A stretch of DNA of 64,000 nt from positions 1,922,001 to 1,986,000 of the forward strand of contig JAEVHH010000001.1 of assembly GCA_017607445.1 (NCBI GenBank). Reading direction: 5' to 3'. Shown one piece after another: positions 45,176 to 55,540 of this stretch. Source of the stretch: Histoplasma ohiense. Lineage: Eukaryota; Ascomycota; Eurotiomycetes; Onygenales; Ajellomycetaceae. Under the pieces are notes generated by a model. It ran no database searches. It had not been told where the DNA came from and saw only the letters and a list, made by a program, of their open reading frames with translations. Within the stretch, counting starts at the first letter, position 1, and each line of letters opens with the position of its first letter. Both the position numbers and the translations under genes were made by a program.

Positions 45176-47440
45176 ATGGCCGATGACGAGATTCAGAGGT
45201 TGCGCCAGCTTTTGGAGGACGAAAAACGACGTCGGCAGGAAGCGGAGCAGGCTCAACTGGAAGCGAAGCAGGCTCAACTGGAAGCGGAGCAGGCTCAACT
45301 GGAAGCGAAGCAGGCTCAACTGGAAGCGAAGCAGGCTCAACGGGCATTAGAAGAACAGATACGGCCCTTAATGCTCTTTGAATATCTTGATGCCTGCCAC
45401 ACTTATCTCTTTTCGGGTCTTGTCCCTGGCAAACCCGGCCATTCAACCAAAGGGAATGCCGACAATGCTGATGGCAAACTTCGTCCTCATCGCATCCGCG
45501 AATGGCTTTCGTTTGCAGATTCGCAGACGAAAATATGGTACCAGTTGCTGAGTGAAGAGAATGAAGATTTCATTATGCAGCGCAAATTTGACTCCTTACA
45601 TGCAATTATCGCTATGGGAATGAAGACAAGAAAAAACATTCACTCAGAAATCGACCTTCGCTATTTTCATCGGGATGCCGTCACAACGCCAGTAGTGTCC
45701 GTAATAGAGACCTTCTTCGAGAATGAGCAACTCCGACAGTTATTCGGGCTTCAGGGACAAATTACATTTGAAAATCACGCAAATACACTTACCACCACTC
45801 CAACTTCCTCCCGACCTCTGGCAGATGAGTTTTGTATTTACAATAAAGGTGAGAATGTCAAAGTTCCGGTCTTTATTGGTGAACTCAAGCCACCGCACAA
45901 GCTCCCACTGGAAATTATTCAAAAGGGACTTAATGAAATGGAGCTTGCCGAGGTTGTCAAGCGTGGTGATGATGAGACAGAGGAGATTCGGCATCGTCGT
46001 TTGGTCGCTGCAGTCATCACCCAGGCGTTCTCCTACATGATCAAAGCCGGTGTTGAATACGGGTATGTGAGCACTGGCGAAGCATTTATTTTCCTTCACT
46101 TTAAAGACGATGAACCAGGGACGGTTTATTATTATCTTTCAGTCCCCGGGAATGATGTGGGCAAGGAAACTGGATTTACAGGGGACCCCGAAGATCATAA
46201 AAACAGGTTACATATGACAGCGGTTGGGCAGGTTCTTGCTTTTGCACTTCGAGCAATAAGGACCATCCCCCATGATCAAAGATGGAAAGACTGGGCCGCG
46301 AGTCAATTGGATACGTGGGTGATTACAGAAGAAGATTTACATTCACCAACGCCGGAAAATGATGAGAAGCCCCCAACACCATACAGGCCCCTGAAAAGTG
46401 CTCGGAACTTTGTCAGGAAAAGCCCTGTCCGCACCCGATCAAAGGCCGCGCGGTCAACCTGCAAACCGACATCTTTATTGCAGAATAGCAGTGGGGAAGA
46501 TGACAATGATAGCGAGTCTGACACAAATCATCCTAGCAAAAGACCTCGACGTCCTGCGGATGTCATGGTTGTGGTACCTCCGCCACCTAACCGGGTATCA
46601 TCTTACAAGGGCCCCGTCTGTAAGGATGGAACTCGGCGATATTGCACTCAGAAGTGCTTGCTTGGTCTCTTGAATGGTGGGCCGCTGGATAGGGCCTGTC
46701 CAAATGCCAAAGAACATGGGACAGAAGTCCATAAGATCAACCATACCACTTTCCTCTCCCTCCTCATGGCACAGATACTACAAGAAATAAAAGATCCTTG
46801 GTCCCAGCCTCTGGGTTGCGAATCGCTGCATAGGCACGGTTCTCGTGGTGCACTGTTTGAAGTTATTCTTTTTCAATATGGGTACACTTTGGTAGGAAAA
46901 GGTTTTCCTCTGGAGTTTGGTCCCTACCTCAGGCATGAAAAGGCACTCTACGACCACTTGCAGCCGATCCAAGGTGTACATATTCCTGTATGTCTTGGCA
47001 CAATCGATGTTTCTAAGCGGCCCATGTTCTACGATGGAATCGCAGACATTCCCCACCTTTTACTTCTCGCCCACGCAGGCACTGAAATTTCAAAATGTAA
47101 AGTTTCAGAGACTCAAATTGTGTCTGCAGTATCGGAGGCATTGCAGGCCGTTCATGCGCTGGGTGTACTCCACTGTGATGCGGAAGAAAGAAATATGTTT
47201 TGGAGTGAGGAAGGTGAGAATGTGCTGGTAATTGATTTTGAAAGAGCAAAGATTCTTCGCCGTGAACGAGCGCCTTTAGAAAACACATCACCGAACCAGA
47301 AGAGAAAGAGGGGGTCCAAGAGTATGGGTGGAGAAACAGAGCTGGCTGTGAGACAAAAGCGGATTGACGCTAAATTCGAGAGAGAGCTTCAGGAGACGGT
47401 GCGATCCTTGAATACATACAGTGCTACGCAAAAAGTTTGA
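45176..47440 (+). CDS. Coiled-coil + PD-(D/E)XK-like + kinase-like fusion protein
   Basis: Intronless, 754 residues. Residues 1-60 are a Gln/Glu/Ala coiled coil built from QLEAKQA heptads. About 60-390 resembles a restriction-endonuclease fold: RKNIHSEIDLRYF, then ADEFCIYN (Asp217) and VPVFIGELKPPHKL (Glu236-Leu-Lys238), giving the D..ExK catalytic pattern. A disordered basic linker (~395-465) contains SKRPRRP. The C-terminal part (~470-725) begins with a Cys motif YCTQKCLLGL..GGPLDRACPN. It has a kinase-like catalytic loop VLHCDAEERNMF (His666, Asp668, Asn673) and IDFERAK (Asp687, DFE in place of DFG). Key residues of both domains are retained, so both may be active, though this is not shown. 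Similar nuclease-plus-kinase architectures occur in lineage-specific fungal families. The substrate and role are unknown. Confidence 0.75.
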   Translation: MADDEIQRLRQLLEDEKRRRQEAEQAQLEAKQAQLEAEQAQLEAKQAQLEAKQAQRALEEQIRPLMLFEYLDACHTYLFSGLVPGKPGHSTKGNADNADGKLRPHRIREWLSFADSQTKIWYQLLSEENEDFIMQRKFDSLHAIIAMGMKTRKNIHSEIDLRYFHRDAVTTPVVSVIETFFENEQLRQLFGLQGQITFENHANTLTTTPTSSRPLADEFCIYNKGENVKVPVFIGELKPPHKLPLEIIQKGLNEMELAEVVKRGDDETEEIRHRRLVAAVITQAFSYMIKAGVEYGYVSTGEAFIFLHFKDDEPGTVYYYLSVPGNDVGKETGFTGDPEDHKNRLHMTAVGQVLAFALRAIRTIPHDQRWKDWAASQLDTWVITEEDLHSPTPENDEKPPTPYRPLKSARNFVRKSPVRTRSKAARSTCKPTSLLQNSSGEDDNDSESDTNHPSKRPRRPADVMVVVPPPPNRVSSYKGPVCKDGTRRYCTQKCLLGLLNGGPLDRACPNAKEHGTEVHKINHTTFLSLLMAQILQEIKDPWSQPLGCESLHRHGSRGALFEVILFQYGYTLVGKGFPLEFGPYLRHEKALYDHLQPIQGVHIPVCLGTIDVSKRPMFYDGIADIPHLLLLAHAGTEISKCKVSETQIVSAVSEALQAVHALGVLHCDAEERNMFWSEEGENVLVIDFERAKILRRERAPLENTSPNQKRKRGSKSMGGETELAVRQKRIDAKFERELQETVRSLNTYSATQKV
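45239..45341 (+). repeat. 21-bp tandem repeat encoding coiled coil
   Basis: About five units of a 21-bp repeat (CAGGCTCAACTGGAAGCGAAG and near variants) encode successive heptads QAQLEAK/E at the N-terminus of the fusion protein. Units are nearly identical at DNA level. Confidence 0.85.
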
Positions 47441-48778
47441 AACTTTTATGCACTGTTTATTGCTATAGGTTTACTGGGAGGTCCTGGGTGGTGTTATAAC
47501 CACTAGTTACTGTATATTTAATCCCATCATCATTTATTCATACGAGCAGACAACATTCTTCTAGAACAGATTTTTAAAATTGTATACTTTAGATATAAAT
47601 ACCTCTACTCTGTATTCTTCATTATAATCTCTTTCAGCTTGATGATGTGGCCCAATTAATAGATGTTTTTGTAAATTGAAAGAGGATAGTGATACATCTG
47701 TTGTACGTCAGTAACAGAATTATTATTACAGTTTTGGAGAATTTGAGTGAGAAGCAGATTTCACTGAATCCCAACTTCGCAAACGGGGGCGTTTTTGAGA
47801 GCGAAAAAGCTCAGACTCGCTTGTGGAACGATTGAATCGGGGTTTGGCGCGTTGCCCCAGCGAAACAGGCATGTTGCCACCCCTTGTTATCCTCTTCCCA
47901 GTTGTCCGTCGCCATGGCAACGAACCGGGCGTCAATAGCAGAATCTAGATCCGCTTCGTGGGAATAACATGGAGAGAAGCGTTGGAGAAGAGATGAATAT
48001 AACTATACAAGTTTGATAAGACGATAGTTATTCATATAGTCACCTACATATATCCTTTCTTCCACGACTATTTGTTAAGGTGTTTTACGATTGATGTATG
48101 GAATGCGATTCCCGCCGTCCCTCCTTACATTTCATGTCGATGTGAATATCGCAGGGCAAGAAATGAACCGACTGGATGCTATAAATACATGTACATACAT
48201 TTAGTTATGTATGTTTATTTCTGATATAGGGATAAGTCGCTAACATGGAAATTATACGCCGCAGGTGAAACCGGCTGCCATTTCGCGTTTCCATACCATC
48301 AACACCTTCCCTGCCGCATTCCTCCCCATATATCAGGCGCCCCGAGAAACACGGCTTGTTTACGAACAAAGAAACGGGATAAAACCATAACATACCAGGA
48401 TATAAAATAATAGCCTTGATATTTTCGGGATATCAACAACATACACACAAGAGCGGCCACAACACAACAAGGCACATCTGCTGAAAAAAAGACGCGACGC
48501 TGGAAATCAGAGAAAGGTACCGTTACGAACGTTTAATAAATACATAACTTGTCCATATGGCGGAGAAAAGATAATCATTTGGACAAAATTTTTATCAACA
48601 ATCCCCTTTTTGTCTCTCTATTTCCCGTCTCACTATTCTCTTTTACAATCTCCCCAAACCGTTTCACTACATTTACACTTTTTTTCCCTTCCCTTGTCCC
48701 TACATGTACTTAAATTACCAATCCCGCCATCACGACCTCCTCAGCCAGATCGTGCATATATTGAGAAACAACAGGAAT
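47441..48778. other. Intergenic, no gene seen
   Basis: 3' flank of the fusion gene and the kinesin upstream region. No supported gene. Confidence 0.55.
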
Positions 48779-50928
48779 ATGGCGCTGGATCCGCGCTTCT
48801 ACAACAGCATTGGAGGCCCGCCATCATTACCATCACCATCACAACTGGGCTCCAGAGTCTCGATGGTCTCGATGAACGGAGAAGGTATGATCGTTTCCCA
48901 CGCGTCGCCGGTACCGTCAGCCCCGATGTCCGTTTACTCCAGTGCCGCAGCAAATATCGGGCCAAACGCAGGAGCGTTATCCATGGCATCGTCCGGAGCG
49001 TTTCGATCGACAGCTTCCAGTCCGTCGTTGAGAGCAAGGGAAAGTGTTGTGGTTGAGCCGAGTCGGGCGGGGACGCCCGTTAATGGGGTTGGGGCAGGGG
49101 GAGGAGGCAATGTCAGGGTTGTGGTGAGAGTTAGGGGGTTTTTACCTAGAGGTTTGTTCGAGGAGCGAAATATTTTCCTTGAGTCCACTGTTCTCGGTTG
49201 CTCTTCCTGGTTCTAACGGCCAGCCCGCAAATTTGGCGGATTACAGAAATCAAACGAGGGACGGAATGTCTTATATCGATGAATCCCGAGACTCAATCTA
49301 CCACCCTCATAGCTAGACCCCATTCTGGCGCACAAGATCCGGCTAATTTCAGGATACAGAACAGGGGGAAAGTCCTCGAAAATAAAACTTTCACGTTCGA
49401 TAATTCGTTTTGGTCTCATGATAAGAATGATGAGCACTACGCCACGCAAGAAGATGTGTATAATTGCCTCGGCGAGGAGTTCCTGGATCACAATTTCGAG
49501 GGATATCACACATGTATCTTCGCATACGGCCAGACTGGGTCAGGTAAAAGCTACACGATGATGGGTACAGAAGAGCAACCTGGTTTGATTCCACGGACAT
49601 GTGAGGACCTGTTCCAGCGTATTGAGAGTTCTGAATCACCTGATATCAGTTATAATGTCCGCGTCTCATATTTTGAGGTATACAACGAGCATGTACGAGA
49701 TCTGCTGGCACCACGCACAGACACGCCATATTACTTGAAGATTAGAGAGTCACCAACAGACGGGCCGTACGTAAAGGATCTAACAGATGTGCCAGTACGG
49801 AGCTATTCAGAGATTATGCGGCTCATGCGCAAAGGAGATGCTTCTCGTACTACCGCGAGCACGAAAATGAACGATACAAGCTCACGGTCTCATGCAGTTT
49901 TCACGATCATGCTAAAACAAATCCATCACGACCTATCGACGGATGAAACGACTGAACGAACAGCGCGTATTAGACTCGTGGATCTTGCCGGGTCAGAACG
50001 AGCCAAATCAACAGAAGCAACGGGACAGAGACTAAGGGAAGGCTCTAATATCAACAAATCTCTTACTACCCTTGGTCGCGTTATTGCCGCTTTAGCAGAT
50101 AATAAACCTGGTCGACCGCGAAAGAACAAAGAAGTTGTCCCTTACCGTGACTCTATCCTGACTTGGTTACTGAAGGATAGCTTGGGAGGAAATTCGAAAA
50201 CGGCCATGATTGCATGTATAGCCCCGTCAGATTATGAGGAAACTCTTTCCACCCTGCGCTATGCAGACCAAGCGAAGCACATCCGTACACGCGCTGTCGT
50301 CAACCAGGATCATGTTTCAGCCGCTGAACGTGATGCACAGATTGCCGAAATGGCTGAGATCATCCGCGAGCTTCAGATCAGTGTGAACCAGCAGGCTATC
50401 AGCAAACGGGAAACAGAGATGAAGAATGAAAAACTAGAAGAATATCAAGGTCAAGTCGTCAAGCTGCAACGGTTGATGGAAGAGACCAAGATGGTCAGTG
50501 AATGCAAAATACGCCAGTTACAGACGGAGAATGATGCTCTGCGTCGTCACTTGAAGCTTGCTCTGGAGAGTTTAAAAAACCCCATCCCGCCAGTTGAGGT
50601 AGTCAAACGGGCGAGACAGAGTGATCTGTTCTCCGTTCCAGGAAAAGAGAACATTGCGGACGGTGTGCGCATTATGGATGAAGAGGAGTATGGGAATGAC
50701 ATGCCTACAACAGAACCCGACCTGATCTGGGAGGATTGCGACGATTATGCCAGCGTTGCTGACGCCGGTGAACTGGAAGCCGTGGAGATGCAGGCGCAGA
50801 TGGAGGACCTTCTGCTTGATCTCAATTTTTTCAGAAGGAAAGTGGCGGACGACCATGAGCGATTCGGGATCAAAATTGCAAATGGTGGAGAGAGGCAGGT
50901 TCCCGGGGACGTTCAGTTGAATGAATAA
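48779..50928 (+). CDS. Kinesin-3-like motor, short UncB-type
   Basis: Exons 48779-49151 and 49247-50928, with a 95-nt GTTTGT..TACAG intron, give 684 residues from MALDPRFYNS; an in-frame ATG 75 nt upstream (48704) would add 25 residues. After a Ser-rich head, the motor starts at NVRVVVRVRGFLPREIKRG. It has the P-loop GQTGSGKSYT, switch I NDTSSRSHAVF, switch II VDLAGSERAKSTEATGQRLREG and NINKSLTTLGRVIAAL, all kinesin hallmarks. A coiled coil follows (NEKLEEYQGQVVKLQRLMEE), then an acidic tail. No FHA or PH domain follows, unlike full-length kinesin-3. This suits the short fungal kinesin-3-like group exemplified by Aspergillus UncB; the subfamily is inference. Confidence 0.87.
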
Positions 50929-51717
50929 TGGTGCACCTATTTTTGTCTCGGAAATTCCTTTTTATTGTTTCCACTTTTTGAGGCTTCGTTTGCGCCTTTT
51001 TTTCTTTCCTTTTATTTTTCCTTTGCCCTGTAGGATAAGGTATTGGGAAGGATCACGGGAGAGTGATCGATTGACCATCTTTTTCTGTCGTTTTGTTTCC
51101 TCTTTGCCAATCTTCTTCCTTTTTCGTGCGTTAGATCATCATTGGGATTGGGAAATATTTTGTATGCTCGTTTCGGCCTCCTGGCGTGCTTTTCTTTCTT
51201 ACCTATTATAGTTGAAATGAGAAATGAAATGAGAGATGAATGAGTCACAAGAGAACGAAGCTGCCAGTGACGTATATGGACCATGCGTAGCCAGAAGGCT
51301 GCAGAAGAATTATTTATATGTGGCCTATGCATGGCCAGCATACGTTCCTGAATATGAATGCAAACGGTCGTTGGTTGGGCATAGACCGAGTGAAACAGGC
51401 TGTGTGGCGGATGAGAGAAATAACAGGACAAAGACTCCTAAATAAATATGTCCCTATCGCACTTCTTTCCTCTTCAGTTACCTGCAATGAATCGCCTGCG
51501 TGCCGTGTTGAGTCAAATCATATCATTCAAAATGGTTCCGCCGCCAGCCTGGTATTCGCACTGTCGAGGTTGGGTGCAGAAGAAACTAAGCCGCTGGCCG
51601 CACGGATCGACCTCCGTCATGACTCAATCATTTTCCAAAAAATCCACTTCCAACCCTTGTCTTCTTCCGCAACACCTCCCCTCACAACAACAACAACCCG
51701 CAATCGTTTCTACAATC
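50929..51717. other. Intergenic, no gene seen
   Basis: Kinesin 3' flank (T-rich) and eIF2B delta 5' region. The eIF2B delta frame stays open back to 51448 with in-frame ATGs at 51448 and beyond, but that segment does not look conserved. Confidence 0.5.
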
Positions 51718-53607
51718 ATGGATCCTCCACCAAACCCTGCCAAAGATGCAGACCATTCAAAGCAGAATACCAATACGCCTGACGCGACAAGTAAACTTAA
51801 TCGACCGAATTCTGATTCTCCACAGGCGAAAATTACCACTACCACTACCTCCGTGAAAGCGAATGGAACCCCACAACCAGCTGCTTCAGCACCTATTACC
51901 ACCACTACAACTCCTGCTGATACTCCTGCTGTGCCAACACAAGTCAACACTAATGCGCCTTCCGATTCTACCCCAAAGCTCTCCGGCGCCGAGCTGAAGA
52001 AGAGGGCCAAGGCCGAGAAAGCTGCGAGGCGAGCGAAGGAAAAAGAAGAGCGCGAGCAAGCTTCTGGGAGCGGCACTGCGGCCAGTGGCGGTGGCAGCGC
52101 CAGCGGAAATGCAAAACAGCAATTAAACCAGCCATTGTCGAAGAAGGGGCCTCCTGGGCCTCAGGCGCAAAAAATTGCTGAGACCGGTGGCTCGGGCGGG
52201 AAAGGACAGAAACAATTTGGGACTGGTGGGGGAGGAGGGGGAGGAGGAGGAGCTGCTACTGCCGGGCGGCGTGCCTCGGTTTCATATCTTAACACTACGG
52301 AATTGTCGAGGAAGAAGAAGTGGGAGGAGGAAAATATGGCTGTTAGTAAGACGGTTGCGATGTTCAGTCATTTGTCGTTGCAGAACCACCGAGGGACAAT
52401 CGCAGGAGCGGGAAAGGAGATTCATCCTGCTATTTTGGCACTGGGGTTACAGATGAGGGATTATGTGATTTGTGGGAGTAGTGCGAGGTGTGTGGCCATG
52501 TTGCTGGCCTTTAAAAGGGTACGTTATGCCCCTCTTTGTTTATCCCAATTACGTTTTTTGTTACAAGCGAGGACCAGAGAGTATTTCTATCAAGACATTG
52601 CTAACTCACAATTTTGGTCCTAGGTGATCGAGTCTTACACTACACCCGTTGGGACATCGCTAGCACGCAACTTGACAACACATCTCTCACACCAAATCTC
52701 ATATCTTTCATCCTGTCGACCACTTTCCATAAGCCAGGGCAACGCGATTCGTGCTATAAAACTTGCCATTTCAGCTGTAGACCCATCCTGTCCTGAAGAC
52801 GAAGCCAAAGAGGCACTATGTGAGTTCATCGACGGGTTTATCCGTGAAAAAATAACAGTTGCGGACCAGGTGATTGCAAACAGCGCAGCTCAAAAAGTCA
52901 ATGATGGTGATGTCATCCTCTGCTACGGCGGGAGCAACATTGTCCAGCAGACCCTACTTACGGCCCACCGTCAGGGCAAAAAGTTTCGCGTCTCAGTAAT
53001 TGATTCCCGTCCCCTTTTCGAAGGCAAAAAACTTGCCCGTACCCTTGCCAATGCTGGACTACGAGTGCAATATACGCTGGTTCATGCCATCAGTCATGCG
53101 GTAAAGGAAGCAACCAAGGTATTCCTAGGCGCCCACTCCATGACGAGCAATGGCCGCCTTTTCAGTCGCGTTGGCACCGCCCTCGTCGCAATGTCTGCAA
53201 AGGAGCCGGTTGGCGGCATAAACATTCCTGTGATTGTCTGTTGCGAAACAGTTAAGTTCACCGACAAGGTAGTTCTTGACAGCATTGTTCTCAACGAAAT
53301 GGCCGATGCGGACGAGTTGGCCACTAGCGAACCCTCACATCAACTAACTCAGCCACCACTGACAAAAAGCACCAAGCCGGGCTCTGCGGCTAACCAAGGC
53401 TCTGCTTCGACGGCTGATCCAGCTCCCCACACCGTCATTGATCCGAACAATCCTCTCCAACACTGGAAGGAGAAACCAGGCTTACAGCTGTTGAATATCA
53501 TGTACGACGTCACACCCGCTGAGTATATCGATATGGTCATTACGGAGATGGGGAGTTTACCTCCCAGTGCTGTGCCGATCGTTCACCGGATGAGCACGAA
53601 TTCCTGA
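51718..53607 (+). CDS. gcd2: eIF2B delta subunit (Gcd2)
   Basis: Exons 51718-52518 and 52624-53607, with a 105-nt GTACGT..CCTAG intron, give 594 residues. I chose MDPPPNPAKD because upstream in-frame ATGs precede low-complexity sequence. The first ~215 residues are disordered and Thr/Ala/Lys-rich with a Gly run. The conserved core begins SVSYLNTTELSRKKKWEEENMAVSKTVAMFSHL and EIHPAILALGLQMRDYVICGSSARCVAML. Exon 2 continues VIESYTTPVGTSLARNLTTHLS, CEFIDGFIREKITVADQVI, DGDVILCYGGSNIVQQTL, VIDSRPLFEGK and LGAHSMTSNGRLFSRVGTALVAM, diagnostic of the regulatory eIF2B alpha/beta/delta fold. The complex exchanges GDP for GTP on eIF2 and is the target of eIF2 phosphorylation in amino-acid starvation control. 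Confidence 0.95.
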
Positions 53608-54514
53608 TCTCGGTCGTACCTGTTTGTTTAATAATTTCATGCTTTTTGTCTTGTTCCCTTGAGTTCTTATCTTGTATTTGTTTTCTTTTTCTATGAGTTT
53701 CGATTTCCTCTCCTCACCTGCTTTCTTTATTTCTACTTTATGTTTCTACTTTCTTCCTTTTAAGTATATTTCCTTCTGTTCCCATTATTTTTTGATCTTC
53801 GGTTTTTACTGCACATGTTATGGGATAGAAAAAGGGTACATCAGGCACAACGGTCAGTACAATGCAATTGTGTTGCGATGAGGTTGGACGGAAAAGGAAG
53901 GCGTGGAAATAATGGAAAAGCAGGGGTTTGTGATATCAGGAGCATTGCAATGGAGCAGCAGGATTTTCGCGATTCTGTTTTTCTATCCTCTCGGTTTTGA
54001 TTCCTTCTACTTCACTTTCGGGGCCCGGAGTATGACTGGGCTAATATATTTAGGCCCTCCCTTTTATTCTTGTCTAAATCTCTTTTCTCTCCTGTTTTGG
54101 ATTTCATTTACGTGTATTCCGCATCATCTGTTAAGCGACTTCCCCCTCCGTATATGTCCCATTTTTAGCAAGGGCTATATATTTCCTCTTATTTTATCTT
54201 GATTTTTCCATTCTAGCTGAATCTGAACAGCCTCCTTTTTTTTCATTATGTTTACTTATTCTAGCTACTTAGGTGACTTACTGGGATCACGGAGGTCCAA
54301 CTGGCTTTCATATCTTTTTCCACATATTCGTTCAATAAAATTCATTTTCTAAGCGGATAGAATCACGTGACCGCGCAATTATCCATTGGATCCGTCGATG
54401 ACGTCGAGCTGGCGCAATGTTGACAACAACAAATGTCAGAAATAAACTCCAATCGATGGAGGGGAAATAACTGAAGACTCCCGCTCCTCAAAATAAGATA
54501 ATAAACAAATCAAG
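53608..54514. other. Intergenic, no gene seen
   Basis: Very T-rich 3' flank of eIF2B delta. No supported gene. Confidence 0.55.
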
Positions 54515-55138
54515 ATGGTACGTCACAAACGCTAAGAACATAACCAAGACAATCAGCTAACACAAATCATCCACAACCAGTCCAAAGACTCCTCCCCAAA
54601 CCACATCCACTTCCACCATCCCCGCCTCGCCGACCTCTTCGAGGACTTCAGCCGCCCATACACATCAATTTTCACCAGCAACACAGGCACGGGCACCTCT
54701 TCGTCCAACGGCCACAATCCAGCAGCAGCAGCAGCAGCGGCCACCACATCCACAGTCAACAACCCTTCCTCAAACCCTTCTTCGACAACGCCAGCAACCA
54801 TCAACTCCTTCCTCCCCGTCGAAGACATCTACGTCGCCCCGCAATACCAACCCGTGAACCCTGAGGATGAGGACGATGTTGTCCCCGACCAACATGCTGT
54901 TTTTGGCATTACGCGCGCCATGGAGGCAAGACGGGAGGTTGTTTGGAGGGACTTATCACTTGAGGAGCTTATGCGCGGGGCGAGGTTGGCGGAGAGGAGC
55001 GGAGGGGTTGGGGTTATTGTGGGTGGTGGTGGTGGAGTGGGTGGTGCTGGTACTGGGGGGATTAGAAGAGGTGGAAGAGGTGCTGGAGGGGTCGGTGGCG
55101 GTACCGGTGTGGTAAGGAGGGTCATGTGTTTGAGATGA
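54515..55138 (+). CDS. Small protein of unknown function with ATG-only first exon
   Basis: Model: the first coding exon is just the ATG (54515-54517), followed by a GTACGT..ACCAG intron of 63 nt and exon 54581-55138, giving 186 residues. The result begins MSKDSSPNHIHFHHPRLADLFEDFSRPYTSIF. An Ala/Ser/Thr/Asn-rich low-complexity segment follows. An apparently ordered region has PVEDIYVAPQYQPVNPEDEDD and HAVFGITRAMEARREVVWRDLSLEELMRGARLAERS, probably helical. A Gly-rich tail with RRGGRG ends it. I do not recognise the family. Support for the model: perfect splice signals, the longest open frame of the interval, and codon-level composition unlike flanking DNA. An alternative is a start at the internal Met at 54854. 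Confidence 0.6.
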
Positions 55139-55540
55139 CGTGTGGTGAGCAGTGCGGTTAGAAATGAGGCGGGGGGGAAAAATGTGATTGTAGTGTGTTT
55201 CTTAGGTTGAGGTGGGTATTCTGATCATTTTTATGTCGACATTTTGCTTTGTTAGCATAGCTTTGTTCTTTGGAGTTAATGGATGGAGGAAGATATAGAC
55301 TCGGCAAGGCATGGTTTCTTTTTCTATATTTTATTGTTAAGCTCTTGTCGGGAGGAGCTTTTGTGCATATAAAGTAGTCAATTGTTGAAGCGAAATGTTG
55401 AACATCATAGTACAGTACAGTACAGTGCATATGAATATATAGAGATATAATTGACACCGAATGCGCCCCTATCCATAACGCCCATTCTCCCAAAACTGCA
55501 ATCCATGAGACCCATTCGTCATGTCATTTCCAAATATTTC
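55139..55540. other. Convergent intergenic region
   Basis: 3' flanks of the small Gly-rich protein gene and POL12. It includes a short GTACA iteration near 55411-55425. Confidence 0.5.

Noticed and set aside
48610..49056. 148-codon plus-strand frame overlapping the kinesin first exon
   Set aside because: Different frame from the motor; the kinesin frame continues through a valid splice into the motor domain.
51448..51717. N-terminal extension of eIF2B delta
   Set aside because: The frame is open but the sequence looks like untranslated leader; the conserved-style start MDPPPNP fits better. N-terminal proteomics could change this.
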